A stretch of DNA of 64,000 bases from Ichthyophis bannanicus (GCA_033557465.1 CM066039.1:45289788-45353787), one strand, 5' to 3'; positions 41,396 to 52,849 are shown, numbered from the stretch's first letter. Notes: generated from the sequence alone by a model not told the origin. A program made the numbers and translations.

Positions 41396-41834
41396 CAGAG
41401 GCCATTTGAAAAGAGCAATTCCCTTACTGCTAAGTTTTGTCACATGTACGTTCCTACGCCACAGAAGCTGGGACTTCTCCCATAGAAATGCACTGGGCCA
41501 TATCTTTTTTTATGGGGGGGGGGGGCTTGTTTCTCTGGAACCCCTAGTCCGATTTGACCTATTTTCCAACTTTGTGTCTTTTTACCAGTTTTTTTTATCC
41601 ACATGTCAAGTTTTATCCCATTGCATTAAAATGGCCCAATTCATTTCTATAATCTATAGAAACAGTGATCCCATGAAGCCATATGACAAGCAAGGTTCAG
41701 TAGTACCAGAAGAGGGCAATCTAGGCTGGTAACATTGTGGTATTAGTAAAGTGTCGTCCTAGCTGGGTTTTACAGGAGGCCAACACACACAGCTCAACAG
41801 GTCCCATGATGACCAAGTGATTACAATGTTGCTT
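41396..41834. other. Unassigned spacer
   Basis: A G run of twelve at about 41515-41526; otherwise ordinary sequence with no recognisable gene or element. An open frame of 108 codons (41406-41732) has no domain and is not called. Confidence 0.45.
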
Positions 41835-42207
41835 ACCTGAAACAAGTGTTTTCTGTATATATCAGGATCGATAAGGCACTAAAGCAGTCAAGAAATCAGA
41901 CAATGCACTGCTTTTGGCAGGAACAGTTATGAAGGACTAGGTAAGAATCTCATGCAGACTTCTCTGCATACAAAGATTAGACTTGTCCAAGTCATGGTAT
42001 TTTCATTATCATATGGATGCGAAAGTTGGATAGTAAAGAAGACAGACAGGAAGAAAATCGATCCTTCAAATTATGGTGCTGAGGAAGAATACCATGTATG
42101 GACTGCCTGAAGAAAAAAATCAGCTGGTACTAAAGGAGATCAAATCTAGGTTTCTTTAGAAGATCAAATGACAAGTCTTCGATTTTCATACTTTGAACAC
42201 ATGTGAC

Positions 42208-43167
42208 GAGAAAGTGTAGTTACTCACCTGTAACAAGTGTTCTCTGGGGACAACAGGAATCAATCCTTGCATATGGGTGACGTCGGCACCCGTACAGTAA
42301 CCTCTCACCATCTTTCAAAGAAAGCCTTTGGGAGATGCACCATGCAAGCGTTGTCCCCTTCCTGCCTAAGAATGCCATCCTGCCTTAGTATGATATAGCA
42401 CAAGACATAAAATCAACATTAACTATCTCTTATATCTCAACAAATAGGGGTGACCTGCATGGAGCAGTACACCCCTAAACAAAGGCATGGGGAGGGGTGA
42501 CCTGCATGGGGTGACTTGCATGGGGTGACGTGGTACACCCCTAAAGAAAGGCATGGGGAGGGGGGACCTGCATGGAGCGGCAGGTGCACCTACTCTTGCC
42601 ACTTTGCTGGGCAGACTAGATGGACCATACTGGTCTTTATCTGCCATCATATACTATGTTATGTAAGATGGCACTGAAAGCAGCAGTGGTGCAGGTCCGT
42701 GTGTGACATGTTGTGCACACAGCAGTCGCATGGCTTGAAGCCACTGACAGAGGTAATGGGGGGGGGGGGGGAAGATGACCCCAAGAGGTCAATCTTATTT
42801 GGTCCGGCCAGGAAAAAGGCACAAACCCATGCCAGTGGAAAAACAGAAGAAGAAAAGAACCGAAAATGCGACGCAGAGGCAAACGGACTTGGGGGCGAGA
42901 AGGGACTGGTACGCGACCAGAGAAAGAAATAAAAGACAAACACTGTACCAATTTTTTCCAGGGGGAACAGACACACGTCTGATGGGCTCAGTCAAAAAAA
43001 GAGACTGAGGCAAGATGGTACCCCTTAAGCGAGAAGTGGACCATGCATGTGTGATGCATCTTCCAAAGACTTTCTTTTAAAGCTGGGGAGAGGTTACTGC
43101 GCGGGCTCTGTCAGTGCAGGCATCATCCATATGTGAGGGCAGACTTCCTGCTTGTTCCCAGAGAAAG
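42208..43167. mobile_element. Short DIRS-derived element H with terminal repeats only
   Basis: Left end AGTTACTCACCTGTAACAAG, then GTTCTCTGGGGACAACAGGA and GCATATGGGTGACG. Right end CCATATGTGAGGGCAGACTT, then CCTGCTTGTTCCCAGAG. These are type-1-like DIRS ends in inverse orientation. GAGAAAG occurs at both edges (42208-42214 and 43161-43167). The interior (about 950 bp) lacks gag, RT and recombinase genes and contains a LINE 3' end (42425-42665). It is interpreted as a deleted, non-autonomous DIRS derivative. Confidence 0.65.
42425..42665 (+). mobile_element. CR1-like LINE 3' end inside H
   Basis: GGGTGACCTGCATGG units repeated three to four times, then ACTTTGCTGGGCAGACTAGA, TGGACCATACTGGTCTTTAT and a 3' end CATACTATGTTATG. 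The untranslated 3' end of a CR1-type family, with no coding part; it is related to the 3' end at 37790-37815. Confidence 0.7.
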
Positions 43168-43739
43168 ATCCTTAAAGAAAGACATGCATGGCAAGATTGA
43201 AGGTCAGCATAAAAGAGGAAGGCCAACAATGTGACAGACCAATGCAATAACAGCAGCTAAGGATGCCACTCTATTGACAATTAACCACCTGACTGAAAAC
43301 TGAACACAGTTTAAGACAACTACCCGCAGGGTCGCCATAATCGACAGACTCGATGGCACTTAAACAACAAGGTACACGAATGTATGACATCATCCAATGG
43401 CACAAGGACAAAATTCTTCTTCCCCAGCTCAGAACAATGTGAAGTTCTGAGCAAGTGTGGTCCTTTCCACATGCAGCCACCTCCCCAGATCCTCAGTTAG
43501 TTCCAAAGCTCAAGAATACAGGCAACTCTTGAGGTGATGGAATGGGTTCTCTGCCTTATCAATCCAGCTGTCTATAGAAAATGTTTATTACAGGTAAGCA
43601 ACATTGCTTTTTCTGTCTACAAACAGGACTGAATCAGGCACACAAGAGGACAAATCCTGAACTAAGAGCTGCTAATTTCTTTTGCAGTGCCCCATTCCTA
43701 GGAGCAGTCGCAGTTACAGAACGTGAGAGTTAACTAAGC

Positions 43740-44055
43740 TGTGGTAAAATGTAGTACTTTAACCTTTTCCTCTACATTGCTATACATGTGTACCCACACA
43801 TGCAAACATATCCATTAACCTTCCTTCAGACAACTGTTTTAGCTTTGAAGCATTAGCCTTAACTATACTTTTACCTATCCTTCCAGTGTAAATAGCTTAT
43901 GTATATAGTTAACCCTGTTATCCAAGTTTGTACTCCTGTTCGATGTAAAACCTGACAGCTTGTGTTATGGTCGTTAAGTTATGATGTAAACTGCGCTGAT
44001 GCTAAATAGCGCGGTATATAAGAAATTGTAATAAATAAATAAATAAATAGCTAAA
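43740..44055 (+). mobile_element. L2-like 3' tail
   Basis: Ends TAGCGCGGTATATAAGAAAT followed by (AATA)n, the typical L2-type 3' end, on the plus strand. No coding part. It could also be the tail of an L2-mobilised SINE. Confidence 0.6.
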
Positions 44056-44399
44056 ATGCTACTAGAAAATGCATCTCTGAAATTCTAGCAAGGACTCTGA
44101 AAGTGTTCGTACCATACATTTTAAAACATAAGCGCTAGTAAGAACAAAAACCCTTTACCCTGCAGTGCTAAATCTACTGCTGATCAGCTTCTCACAGCCT
44201 CCCTTTGTCCTATAACCAGGTACAGAATAATCTATTCGTCCTTTATTACTGAGAGAATACTGTATCTGTTTAACTCACAGAGTAGGATTAGCAATAGTAC
44301 TTTCAAAGTCTCATTTTTAATCACCAAATTAATGCCGCAGAGGCTCTCCCTCCCATCCCTGCTGTTCATTAAGCTCACTGCACTGTACAGGTTCAGTGC
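44056..44399. other. Unassigned spacer
   Basis: Between an L2-like tail and the next L2-like coding region. I see no gene or repeat boundary. Confidence 0.45.
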
Positions 44400-45715
44400 A
44401 ATATGAATTTTGCCACTTATACCCTTTTCTCCAAATCCCCTCTCAAATTCCTCATGGTCCATCCCCCCTTCCCCTTTTTCACTCCAACTCCTCACCTCAA
44501 CCTCTGCCACCCTTTCGTTCTTTTCTAAAATCTCTGAGGAGGAAACCACACATCAAATTTCAAACTCACTACCTGCTCCTCTGACCCTATTCCTACCATC
44601 ACCTAAGCTCTATCTCCTCCACTGCTGCCATCCTTTCCATTTGTCATATCCTCAACCTATTGCTTTCCATGGCAACTGTTCCTGCAGCCCTCAAGCATGC
44701 TGTGGGGTTACACCTCTCCTCAAGAAAACCTCACTAGACCCTACCTGTCCTAATTATCGTCCCATCTCCATCCTCTCCTTTATTTCTAAACTACTTGAAC
44801 ATGCAGTTCACTGCCTTTGTCTCGACTTTTTCTCTTCTCAAGCTCTTCTGGATCCATTGCAATCTGGCTTTCACCTTCCAGATTCTATTGAAATGGCTCT
44901 TGCCAAAATCTCTACTGACTTGTTCCTGACCAAATCCAAGGGCCTTTACGCAACCCTCAACCTTCTTGACCACCACCTTCTCCTTGATACCTTGTCCTCG
45001 CTTGCTTTTAAGAGCTCTGTTCTATCATGGTTCTCTTATCTCATCTCTCCCACTGCATTTTTAGTGTTTGTTCTGGTGGATTCTCCACTACTGCTATCCT
45101 GCTCTCATTTGGTGTATACCAAGGGTCTGTCTTGGGACCACGCTTTTTCTCTCTATACCCAGACTCTTGGTGCACTCATCTCCTCCCATGGTTTTCAGTA
45201 CCATCTTTAAACTGATAACTTTCAGATCTACCTCTCTACACTTGAAATCTCTTTGGGAATCCAGACCCGTATCGCTGACTGTCTGACATTGTTACCTGGA
45301 TGTCTCATCGCCATTTGAAATTTAATATGGCCATATCAGAGCTTCTTATCTTTCCCCCTAAAGCCACATCCCCATTCCTCCTGTCTCTATTTCTGTGGAT
45401 AATGTTCTACTCCTCCCTGTTTCCTTGGCTCACAACCTTGGGGTCATGTTTGGACTCCTCCAGTTCCTTCTCCACACATATCAAGCTAATAGCTAAAACC
45501 TGCTGTTTCTCTCTCTATAACATCAGCAAAATTTGTCCCTTCCTTTCTGAATACACTGCTAAGACACTTATTCACTCTTTAGTCACCTCCCGTCCAGACT
45601 ATTGCAACCTCCTCCTTGCTCTTCTCCCTCTGAATCATCTCTCTTCTTCAATCTGTTCAAAATTCAACTGCATGTCCTCAACTCTGGGATTCCTTACTTC
45701 TCACCCTCTCTGATG
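44400..45715 (+). pseudogene. L2-like reverse transcriptase, plus strand, copy 1
   Basis: Long but frameshifted LINE RT. 44410-45210 contains VTPLLKKTSLDPTCPNYRPI and SILSFISKLLEHAV, DPLQSGFHLPDSIEMALAKI and LLDHHLLLDTL. 45027-45215 adds FGVYQGSVLGPRFFSLY. 45300-45713 has MSHRHLKFN, ELLIFPPK, LTTLGSCLDSSSSFSTHIK and SLVTSRPDYCNLLLALLP, the C-terminal region of L2-type RT. The YADD box, expected near 45210, falls at a frame break and is not readable. The endonuclease is missing. Confidence 0.75.
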
Positions 45716-46499
45716 CCGGCCCTTCTGTATCCTCATCTTCTCATCCTCGGGGACTTTAACATTCACGTTGACCACCCTGTAAAAGCTTATGATAAAATGT
45801 TTATTACTCATCTCCATGATCTTTCACTCACCCAACATGTACACCTTCCAACCCATGCTGCCGGACACACTCAACTTAATCCTCTCCTCATCTGATTCTT
45901 TCTCCTCCCTCTTTCATGACAATCATGGATCTTCCCTGGTCTGACCATCTCTGCATTCTAGTCACACTCCAGACGAATACACTTTCTTTCATTTCCAACA
46001 TCAGACTTTCATTGCCTACTCTCTCACGCCATACCATGCCCCAAACCTTGGAGAGTTTCTCACTCTCACACACACTTCTTCCCGATAACTTCACTTTCCT
46101 CTCCATCGATGAGGTGGTCCAGACCTGGCACACTTCCCTATCTGCCGCCCTGGACCAACTAGCCTCACTCCGGCCCAGGTGCACACTGCCCAAACACTAT
46201 CATCCATGGTATCATCCTGGCCTTAAAGCTTCACCGGACCTGCCTTCATCATGTCGAAAAATCTTGGAGGAAATCCATACTTTCTATTCCCTCCAACACT
46301 TTAAGCAAGCTCACCGCCATTACCGCTCCTTAGTAAACTCTGCCAAAAAGATCTACTATTCCAATCTTATCGCCTCTTCAACCAACCAGCCTCAACAACT
46401 TCACTCTGTTCTCACTACACTTTCCAAATCCAAACTCCAGCCTAACTCGAGCGGTATTGTAGCTACCCCCGCCAACTCAATACCCAATCAGCCCAACTA

Positions 46500-46690
46500 G
46501 ACTCACAAAGATACCCTCATGCTAAATGTAACCCTCCAACTGTGCTGTCTAATGTTGTTAAATACCCTCATGTTAAATGTTGTAAATCCCCCACATGTTA
46601 AATGTAACCCCAATTGTGATGTCATGTAACCACTGTGATTGTAGTATAAGGTGGTATACAAATCTGTCTAAATAAATAAATAGCTGCAGA
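46500..46690 (+). mobile_element. Short L2-tailed insertion
   Basis: Three imperfect copies of ACCCTCATGTTAAATGTT/ACCCTCATGCTAAATGTA, then GATTGTAGTATAAGGTGGTA and TACAAATCTG with (AAAT)n. It looks like an L2-type 3' end or an L2-dependent short element placed between linker and RT of L2 copy 2. Confidence 0.5.
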
Positions 46691-47689
46691 CAACATCCCT
46701 GACTCAAATCTCTTTGCTCTATTCTTCCATGCTAAGATTATGAACTTTTGTGCATTGTTTTCAAACTGTCCACCTCCCCTTCCCCCATCATCATTCCTAA
46801 CCCATATTTGGTTCTCCTTTCATGCAGTGTCTGCCATGGAGTTACTCAAGACCTTAACTTCTTATCACAAAACCACCTGTCACACACCCAATCCCTTCTG
46901 TCTGGTTAACTGAGACCTCATTTGCCCTTCTGTCACCCATCTTCTCCATTCTGAACAGCAGCCTTCACTCTGGTACCTTTCCCAGCCTTATGGCGAAAAG
47001 CCCTGATCCGCCTCATCCTGAAAAAACTCTGTAGACTGCTCTTCCCCTGTTCATTACAGGCCTGTCTCCTATCTCCCTTTTCTGTCAAAAATCCTAGAGA
47101 AAGTAATATTCACTCAACTTATCGCACACCCAGACTCAACACACACACTGCACCCCTGCTAATCTGGATTCCACACAGGGCATAGCACCGAAACAATACT
47201 TTCCTTCCTCAATGAAGTCTGCGAATCCCATGAAAGAGGTAATATATTCCTTGCAGCTTCCGTAGATCTGTCCTCCACCTCTGACCTGATAGACCACGCC
47301 ACTCATCACCCGCCTCTACAATTTCAGCCTTTGAGGTACCATCCTACACTGGTTCCACTCATTCCTTTCCCACCGGTCTTTCTTTGCGTCATTTCTGGCT
47401 CCTTTTCATCTCCCTTTCACCCCCATTCCTCTGTGGTGTCATTCAAGGTTCAGTGCTAGCCCCTCTGTTCAATATTTTTCTGATTCCCCTCACTCTCCTG
47501 GTGCAACAATGTGGGATATCAGCATACTACTACGCTAACGATATCATACTCTTCCTCCACACCGATCCACTTTCCCCCGGACCTCACTGCTCAACAACTG
47601 TCTCACCAAAATTGCTAATTGGATGTCTGCCAATTATCTCCTCTTGAATCCCAAGAAAATGTCTGCCATCTGGTTCATTGGTAGCAGCC

Positions 47690-48055
47690 CCTATCCTTCA
47701 ACACTATAAGAGCCCACCGCTGGATAAGGGGTGGGATTCCAAACGGTCAGGAACAGGTTCAGTCCATCCCGCCAACTGTCAGGACGCACGTGGTAACACT
47801 GCAAGAACCGCATACTCGGACCGCTGCCATCCACATCGGGGAAGCAACTCCCTGATGGCCCAGTGACCTGACAGTAAGTAGGCTGATGGCATAGAGAGCC
47901 TCTCCCAATGCCACAATCCCCCCAGTACCGTCCAACTACTGTCGATGCGGGGGATTCCTGCCACTGTAGAGCTGGCATTGCAACACCATGTTCAGCCCAG
48001 TTCAGCTAACAAGGTCCATGAGAGGAACTGGTCCACGCAAACCAGGCCAAACTGA
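47690..48055. other. Unidentified insertion in L2 copy 2
   Basis: L2 RT sequence stops near 47690 and resumes near 48060. The roughly 365 bp between are GC-richer and not L2. GGGTGGGATTC near the left edge and GAATCCCACCACTGCCCC near the right edge are partly inverted. No coding domain recognised; the reason for its presence is unknown. Confidence 0.4.
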
Positions 48056-48299
48056 CTGAATCCCACCACTGCCCCAATCCCCTTAGTCTCCTCACATCAC
48101 AATTTGGGTGTTATACTAGATTCTTTCTAGACCTTTCAGGACCACCTTTCTACCATTATTTATTGCTCCTTCCACTCCCCCCATCAGATTTGAGCCGTGT
48201 GACCGTTTCTCTCTTCCTCCCTGGCCTCTTTATTATTAATGCTTGTTATGCAGAAGGTGAGTCCCCACAGAGAGACTGCACAACCCAAGCATCCAGCAA

Positions 48300-48527
48300 C
48301 ACTACCACTCTGGTAGCTTGAACACAGAAGGGTCAGAGGACAGGAGTTGCCTACACCCCGAAGATATTACGGAGTACTGCCTGCCCAAAGGCACGGTCCC
48401 CCAGTAGACAAAGGAGCCAAGGCTACCCTTTCAGTAGCCACATCGTCAATGCTAGCGATCCCAGGTTGGGTTACAGGAGGTCTGGATTCTGACCCAGCAG
48501 GATTGGGAATGCTACCGACAGGGAGAA
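48300..48527 (-). pseudogene. RT C-terminal tail fused to recombinase remnant (element C)
   Basis: In shifted minus-strand frames the sequence passes from the RT tail (ILLGQNPDLL-type wording near 48470-48500) almost directly to DRAFGQAVLRNIF (48399-48360). The latter is the last segment of the recombinase (compare FGQAVLRHLF at the end of B's protein). The catalytic domain, some 900 bp in B, is missing. C therefore could not integrate itself. Confidence 0.6.
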
Positions 48528-50019
48528 CTAGGATTGCCGGGCCCATCTGGGGGCAATCAGAATCACTGATGACTGCTTGATCTGGACCTTGAAAATGGCC
48601 TTGGCCACCAATGGTGTCTGTGGGAAGGCGTAGAATAGGCCCTCGGACCACGGTATCTGGAAGGCATCGGCTGCCACCCTCTCCGGGTGTGGCTGGCGCG
48701 AGTAGAAGTGGGGCAGTTGCACGTTGTCCGGGGAGGCGAACAGGTCCATCACAGGCCTGCCCCAGAATTGGAAGAGTTGCCCACCCTGGGGTTCAGATGT
48801 CCTTGGTGTGGCTGAAGGACTCTGCTGAGTTTGTCTGCCAGGCAGTTGTCCTGACCTGGAAGGTATACCGCTCGTATGAGCATTCTGTGGCATACCACAA
48901 AGGAGAGGATGGCCACCACCTCCTGACAGAGGGAGTATGAATACGTGCCCCCCTGCTTGTCCACCTAAAACATGGCAACCTGGTTGTCGGTCTGGATCAA
49001 CACAGGGAGATTGCGGAATGCTCACAAGGCCAGGAAGATGGCCCTGATCTCCAGGAGGTTGATCTGCAGGAGAGACTCCTGCTGCAACCAGCTACCTTGA
49101 GTGCAGAGGTGCTTGCAGTGTGCCCCCCCCCCAACCCAGGAGGGAGGTGTCTGTGGTCAGGACCCTCTGTGGTAGAAGCACCGGGAAGGGCATCCCTGCC
49201 TAGAGGTGGTGCAGGGACTGCTCCTAGTAGAGGGATACCGCTAGCTGGTGAGTGACCTTGATTCTGTCTCTTAGCCTCTCTGTGGCCTGGGTCTATTGGG
49301 AGAAGAGGCACTACTGGGCCACCCGCATGTGCAAGCGGGCTAGGGGCGTAACAAGGATTGTTGAGGCCATGTGGCCCAGCAGGAGCAGGAAGCAGTGGGC
49401 CGGGATGAGGCGGTGAGCCTCCGGCCAGCTGCATAAGTCGCTACGCTCTTTCTGTTGGAAGGAAGGCCTTGACCTGCAACCTGTCCAGCTGGGCACCTAT
49501 GAATTCCAGGTTCTGGGCTGGAGAGAGGTGGGGCTTGGGGTAGTTGATGACAAACCCCAGGTGCTGCAGGAGGCTGATGGTTCGCCCTGCAGCTTGGTTG
49601 GCCTTGAGGGCTGTGCTGCCTCTGATGAGCCAGTCATCCAGATAGGGAAAGATGAAGGCCCCTTGTAGGCACATGTGGGCGGCCACAATTGCCAGGCACT
49701 TTGTAAAGACCCTTGGTGAGGAAGCTATGCTGAATGGAAGTACCCTGTACTGGAAGTGCTCTCCTCCCACCACAAACCTTAGGTACTGTCTGTAGGGGGG
49801 TGGAAGGTGGATCAGGATACAAGTATATGCATTCTTTAGGTCTAAGGAGCACAGCCAATCTCCCTGATGGAGGTAAGACAGTAGGGTCCCAAGGGAGAGA
49901 GCATCTTGAACTTCTTCCTCACCAGAAACTTGTTGAGGTTTCGCAGGTCTAGTATGGGTCTGAGGCCCCCTGTTCTTTTGGGGACAAGGAAATACCTGTA
50001 TTAGAAGCCTTTTCCACAT
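48528..50019 (-). pseudogene. DIRS reverse transcriptase/RNase H (element C)
   Basis: 50019-49441 reads SLGTLLSYLHQGDWLCSLDL with KNAYTCILIH (motif A), FSIASSPRVFTKCLAIVA and FIFPYLDDWLIRGS with both catalytic Asp residues kept. RNase H follows in shifted frames: VSLLQINLLEIRAIFLAL-like and TDNQVAMF near 48960-49080, then DKQGGTYSYSLCQEVVAILS and QDNCLADKLSRVL (48964-48749). The end reads KAIFKVQIKQSSVILIAPRW (48600-48528). At least three frame changes. Overall similarity to B is clear but much lower than between B and D. Confidence 0.78.
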
Positions 50020-50391
50020 AAATGCCTGGGTACCGGCTCTACCACCCCGTCCTGGAGCAGACCTGTGAGCTCAGAGAAGCAAGGTCTGGTGAAGGAGAGG
50101 CTGCACCGGCTCTCCTGGGAAGAACCCTGGGGGTGTTAACTGAAATCTGAGCTAGTAGCACTCTTTCACGACCTGTAAGACCTACTGATCGAGGGGTGAC
50201 CTCTACCCACCTATGAGCGAAGAGTGCCAGGCAGCCCCCTGTGGGATGGGAAGGATCTCCGCAGGGGGAGGAGGCCCCACCCTGGGAGTCAAAAGCTCCC
50301 CCCGGGTTGGGTGGGGGCTGGTGGCTGATGCTTGAGCCTTTGGCTTCCTCTGCCGATGACTGTGGTTCTTGGGCTGAGTGCCCTGTTGCAG

Positions 50392-52293
50392 TTACCCCGA
50401 GTAGGATTGGTAATGGCCCCAGTGAAAAGGCCCCTTTTTCCTCAGGAACAGTGATCTCTTCCCTGATGGTTTCTTTGGGGGAAGGGTCGAGGTTTTCTTC
50501 AAGAGCCTTTGCCTGGTCATGACCTTGGCCTTTATCTTGGCTGCCTTGTCAGCCATGAGCTTGCCAAACAAGTTCTCCCCTGTGTAGGGGACATCTAGCA
50601 ATTTTTCTTGCACTCATTGTTCGAGGTTGGAGATCTGCAGTCAGGCCTGGTGCCGGGCCCCAATGCCCGCTGCTGCTACCCAGGCGGTGGACTCAAAGCC
50701 ATCATAGGCGGCCCGGGATAGGAACTTTGAACAGTCCCGGATCCCGGCCGCAGGGCTTGGAACTTCTGGAGAGGTTCCCCGGCGAGGCCTGCAGAGAAGC
50801 CTGCCAGCTCTTGGATGAGGCCCTTGAGGTACATGCCTATGTACAATTCATAAGCCTGTATCCGACAACTCAGCATGGAGCCCTGGAAACACTTGTGCCC
50901 GAGAGCATTGAGGGCTCGGGCCTCCCTGCAGGGGGAACAGAAGAGTAATTCTGGCTTTGGAGCTTTTATATTGCGAACATGACCATGGAGTTATGTGGGA
51001 GTTGTGATTTTTGGAAACCTGGGCCCTTCTTGTCGCGGTAGATGGTGTCGAGGTGCTGGGGTTTCCCACAAGAGCAGACACTTGAGGATGGGCTGCACTG
51101 GGACTGTGAGAGTCTCCTTTGGCGGGGGACTCATACTGGAGGCTCTCCAGTTCTTCGATGCATGGGTCCTCCTCTGACTCGGTCGGGACCGAAAGGGCCC
51201 AGGCCATATCCCGGACGAAGTCATGGAAGGTGACGTCCTCAGGAGGGGGAATGGTGCCAGAGCTCCGGGGGAGACTGCTCCGAAGAGACATCTCTGTGCC
51301 GAGAGGTATTGGGGGAGGCCTCTGTGTCTGTCTCCCAATCGGAGCCGGAGGGTATTGAGGACTCCGAGGCTCAGGACTCCCAGCCCTCAAGGCTGGCCCC
51401 AAGAAACTGGGATCCTCCAGGGGATCTCTGGTCCAACTCCCAGAAACTGGTCAGGGAGGACCGGGACCTCTATCACAGCCAAGGGCTCATCTGAGGCCGG
51501 TGGTGCTTGGGGCCTGGCTCGACACCTGAGGACTCCCACGCAGTCAGGACCCGGTTGTCAGGGCAGATGATGTGGATGAACCAGACATCATCACCTGCTG
51601 CATGGCCAGGATGGCAGAAATATTCTGCTTCAGGGTCACCATTCTAGATTAAATGCCAGAAGGCTTTGCAGCTGTCGGGCTTGGGCACAGAGGGTCTCGG
51701 GTCTGATGCCGGCACTCTCGTGAGTGCATCCTTGACGAGGATCACAGATTCAGGGAGCCTTGCACGGTCACCGCTGGTCGAGGACTCCTCCTTAGAGACC
51801 TTAGGGGGGCACTGTTCGGAGTCACCCAAGTCCCACCGCTGGACATTGTCAGGTTTCCCCAGTAGAATCTCAACTGAAGTCAAGGATTTTTTCTTTTCTT
51901 TACAGGGTCCCGTATCTTTAGAGGAGCCACCGCCATGGGAGACCAAAGATACCCAAGGCCTCGCAGGAGGTGCCCGGCTTGGAGCTCAGTGTCGGGGAAG
52001 CCAGGGCTGTCAGACTGAGAGAACATCCTCTCCTGCAATTGTGAGCTTTTCTTGTTGGTTTTCGGAGTCATGGCCCGGCACAGGTGGTAGGTGGTACTGT
52101 CGTGGTCCAGGCCGAGGCAGCGCAAGCAGCAGGTCATGGGTATCGGTAACAGACATGGTTTGATTGCAGCAGTCACAATTTTGGAACCCACCGGGAGACA
52201 AGGTGGGGGACACCCAGCCAGGTTCAATGACCCTGGGCGAAAAATGGTGCGGATGCCGGACAAGGGCAAGCCTTGTCTAAAAAGGACGGACAA
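50392..52293 (-). pseudogene. DIRS gag-like gene (element C)
   Basis: Broken into several frames. Near 52213 GGFQNCDCCNQTMSVTDTHD corresponds to GFKKCTKCSGTISVTDTHE in type-1 gag, so the cysteine head is conserved. 51402-50848 has PPPEDVTFHDFVRDMAWALS, matching the PPEDLSFQDFI block. 50876-50676 has LSCRIQAYELYIGMYLKGLI, the LAP2-alpha-like helix region. 50613-50392 has a basic tail (KKPSGKRSLFLRKKGPF). Start probably at or near 52213. Confidence 0.72.
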
Positions 52294-52585
52294 GTCGAGA
52301 ATGGCACAGAGGATGGCGCTAGCTCAAGATAGGAAGGGGAACCGGTACGCAACCGGGAAAAAACACACTATTAAAGGTCATTTTTAAAGGAATTTCCTGG
52401 GACAAGCGTCCGTTGGGCTCTGCGGAAAAAAGGAGACTGAAGATGATGGTACCCTTGGGCAGGAAGAGGACACCACATGTGTGGAAGCATGTCCCAAAGG
52501 CTTTCTTTGAAAGCTGGGGAAATGCTCTGCACAGGATCCGTCACCATCACCCATATGTGAGGACTGACTTCCTGCTTGATCCTGG

Positions 52586-52790
52586 AGAAAGCATAGTTAC
52601 TCACCTGTAACAGGTGATCTCCGGGAACAGCAGGAATTTAGTCTTCACATATGGGTATCGTTGGTACTGACGGAGCCTGTGTGGGAACGCTCCCCAGCAT
52701 CCAATAGGAAAGCTTTTGGGAGCATCACACAGCACCTGCGTGCTGCCTTCCCGCCTTTCCCAACTGTCCCTCTCCAGTTGAGTTTAAAGC
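52586..52790. repeat. Left inverted terminal repeat of DIRS D
   Basis: AGCATAGTTACTCACCTGTA, then ACAGGTGATCTCCGGGAACA and GGTACTGACGGAGCCTGTG, closely matching B's left repeat. Only the start of the right partner is inside the window (from about 63930). Confidence 0.82.
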
Positions 52791-52849
52791 TGAGACAAAG
52801 AGAGAGGGAAAGAGAGAGAGATACAACTCCTAGGGGAGGTGGGTGGGTT

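Larger units (their letters stand above)
41880..43350 (+). mobile_element. RTE-like LINE, 3' fragment, split
   Basis: Plus-strand translations before 42208 read SLHTKIRLVQVMVFSLSYGC and ESWIVKKTDRKKID, the wording of the RTE-type RT C-terminus. After 43167 they continue with MARLK/GKIEGQHKRGRPTM-like sequence and the end near 43350 (GCAGGGTCGCCATAATCGAC, then AGACTCGATGGCAC). The two halves are collinear, so element H entered an existing RTE-like copy. Frameshifts prevent a long frame. Confidence 0.65.
41835..43640. mobile_element. Possible older DIRS-like remnant G (left end and internal complementary region)
   Basis: CAATGTTGCTTACCTGAAAC at about 41838 is matched in inverse orientation at about 43575-43605 (TTTATTACAGGTAAGCAACA, then TTG), the relation of a DIRS left end to its internal complementary region. 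The sequence after it (TCTGTCTACAAACAGGACTG) would correspond to the right end. 43360-43570 may be the rest of the left repeat. The space between is filled by an RTE-like fragment carrying another insertion. No gene of G is recognised. Confidence 0.35.
45716..48245 (+). pseudogene. L2-like endonuclease and reverse transcriptase, plus strand, copy 2
   Basis: 45730-45895 reads LLILGDFNIHVDHPVKAYDK and QHVHLPTHAAGHTQLN (endonuclease GDFN region). 45916-46500 has DLPWSDHLCILV (SDH motif) and the linker HYHPWYHPGLKA, HFKQAHRHYRSLVNSAKKIY. After an insertion (46500-46690), RT continues with a worn motif A (near 47260) and VIQGSVLAPLFNIFLIPLTL with YYANDIILFLH (47384-47647), where YADD has become YAND. 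After a second insertion (about 47690-48055) it ends with FGCYTRFFLDLSGPPF, a shifted LGVILDS-type segment. It runs into DIRS C at about 48245. Confidence 0.72.
48245..52588 (-). mobile_element. DIRS retrotransposon C, internally deleted
   Basis: A minus-strand DIRS element diverged from A/B/D. The right terminal repeat lies at about 52440-52588 (GGGGAAATGCTCTGCACAGG; CCCATATGTGAGGACTGACT; TGCTTGATCCTGGAGA), gag at 50392-52293 and RT/RNase H at 48528-50019. The recombinase gene is reduced to a short C-terminal remnant near 48360-48400. The left end is not recognisable; L2 sequence lies beyond about 48245. No internal complementary region is seen. Confidence 0.8.

Noticed and set aside
42637..42976. 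Overlapping open frames of about 105 codons on the minus strand
   Set aside because: Low-complexity Phe/Ser/Pro products inside element H with no similarity to any DIRS protein.
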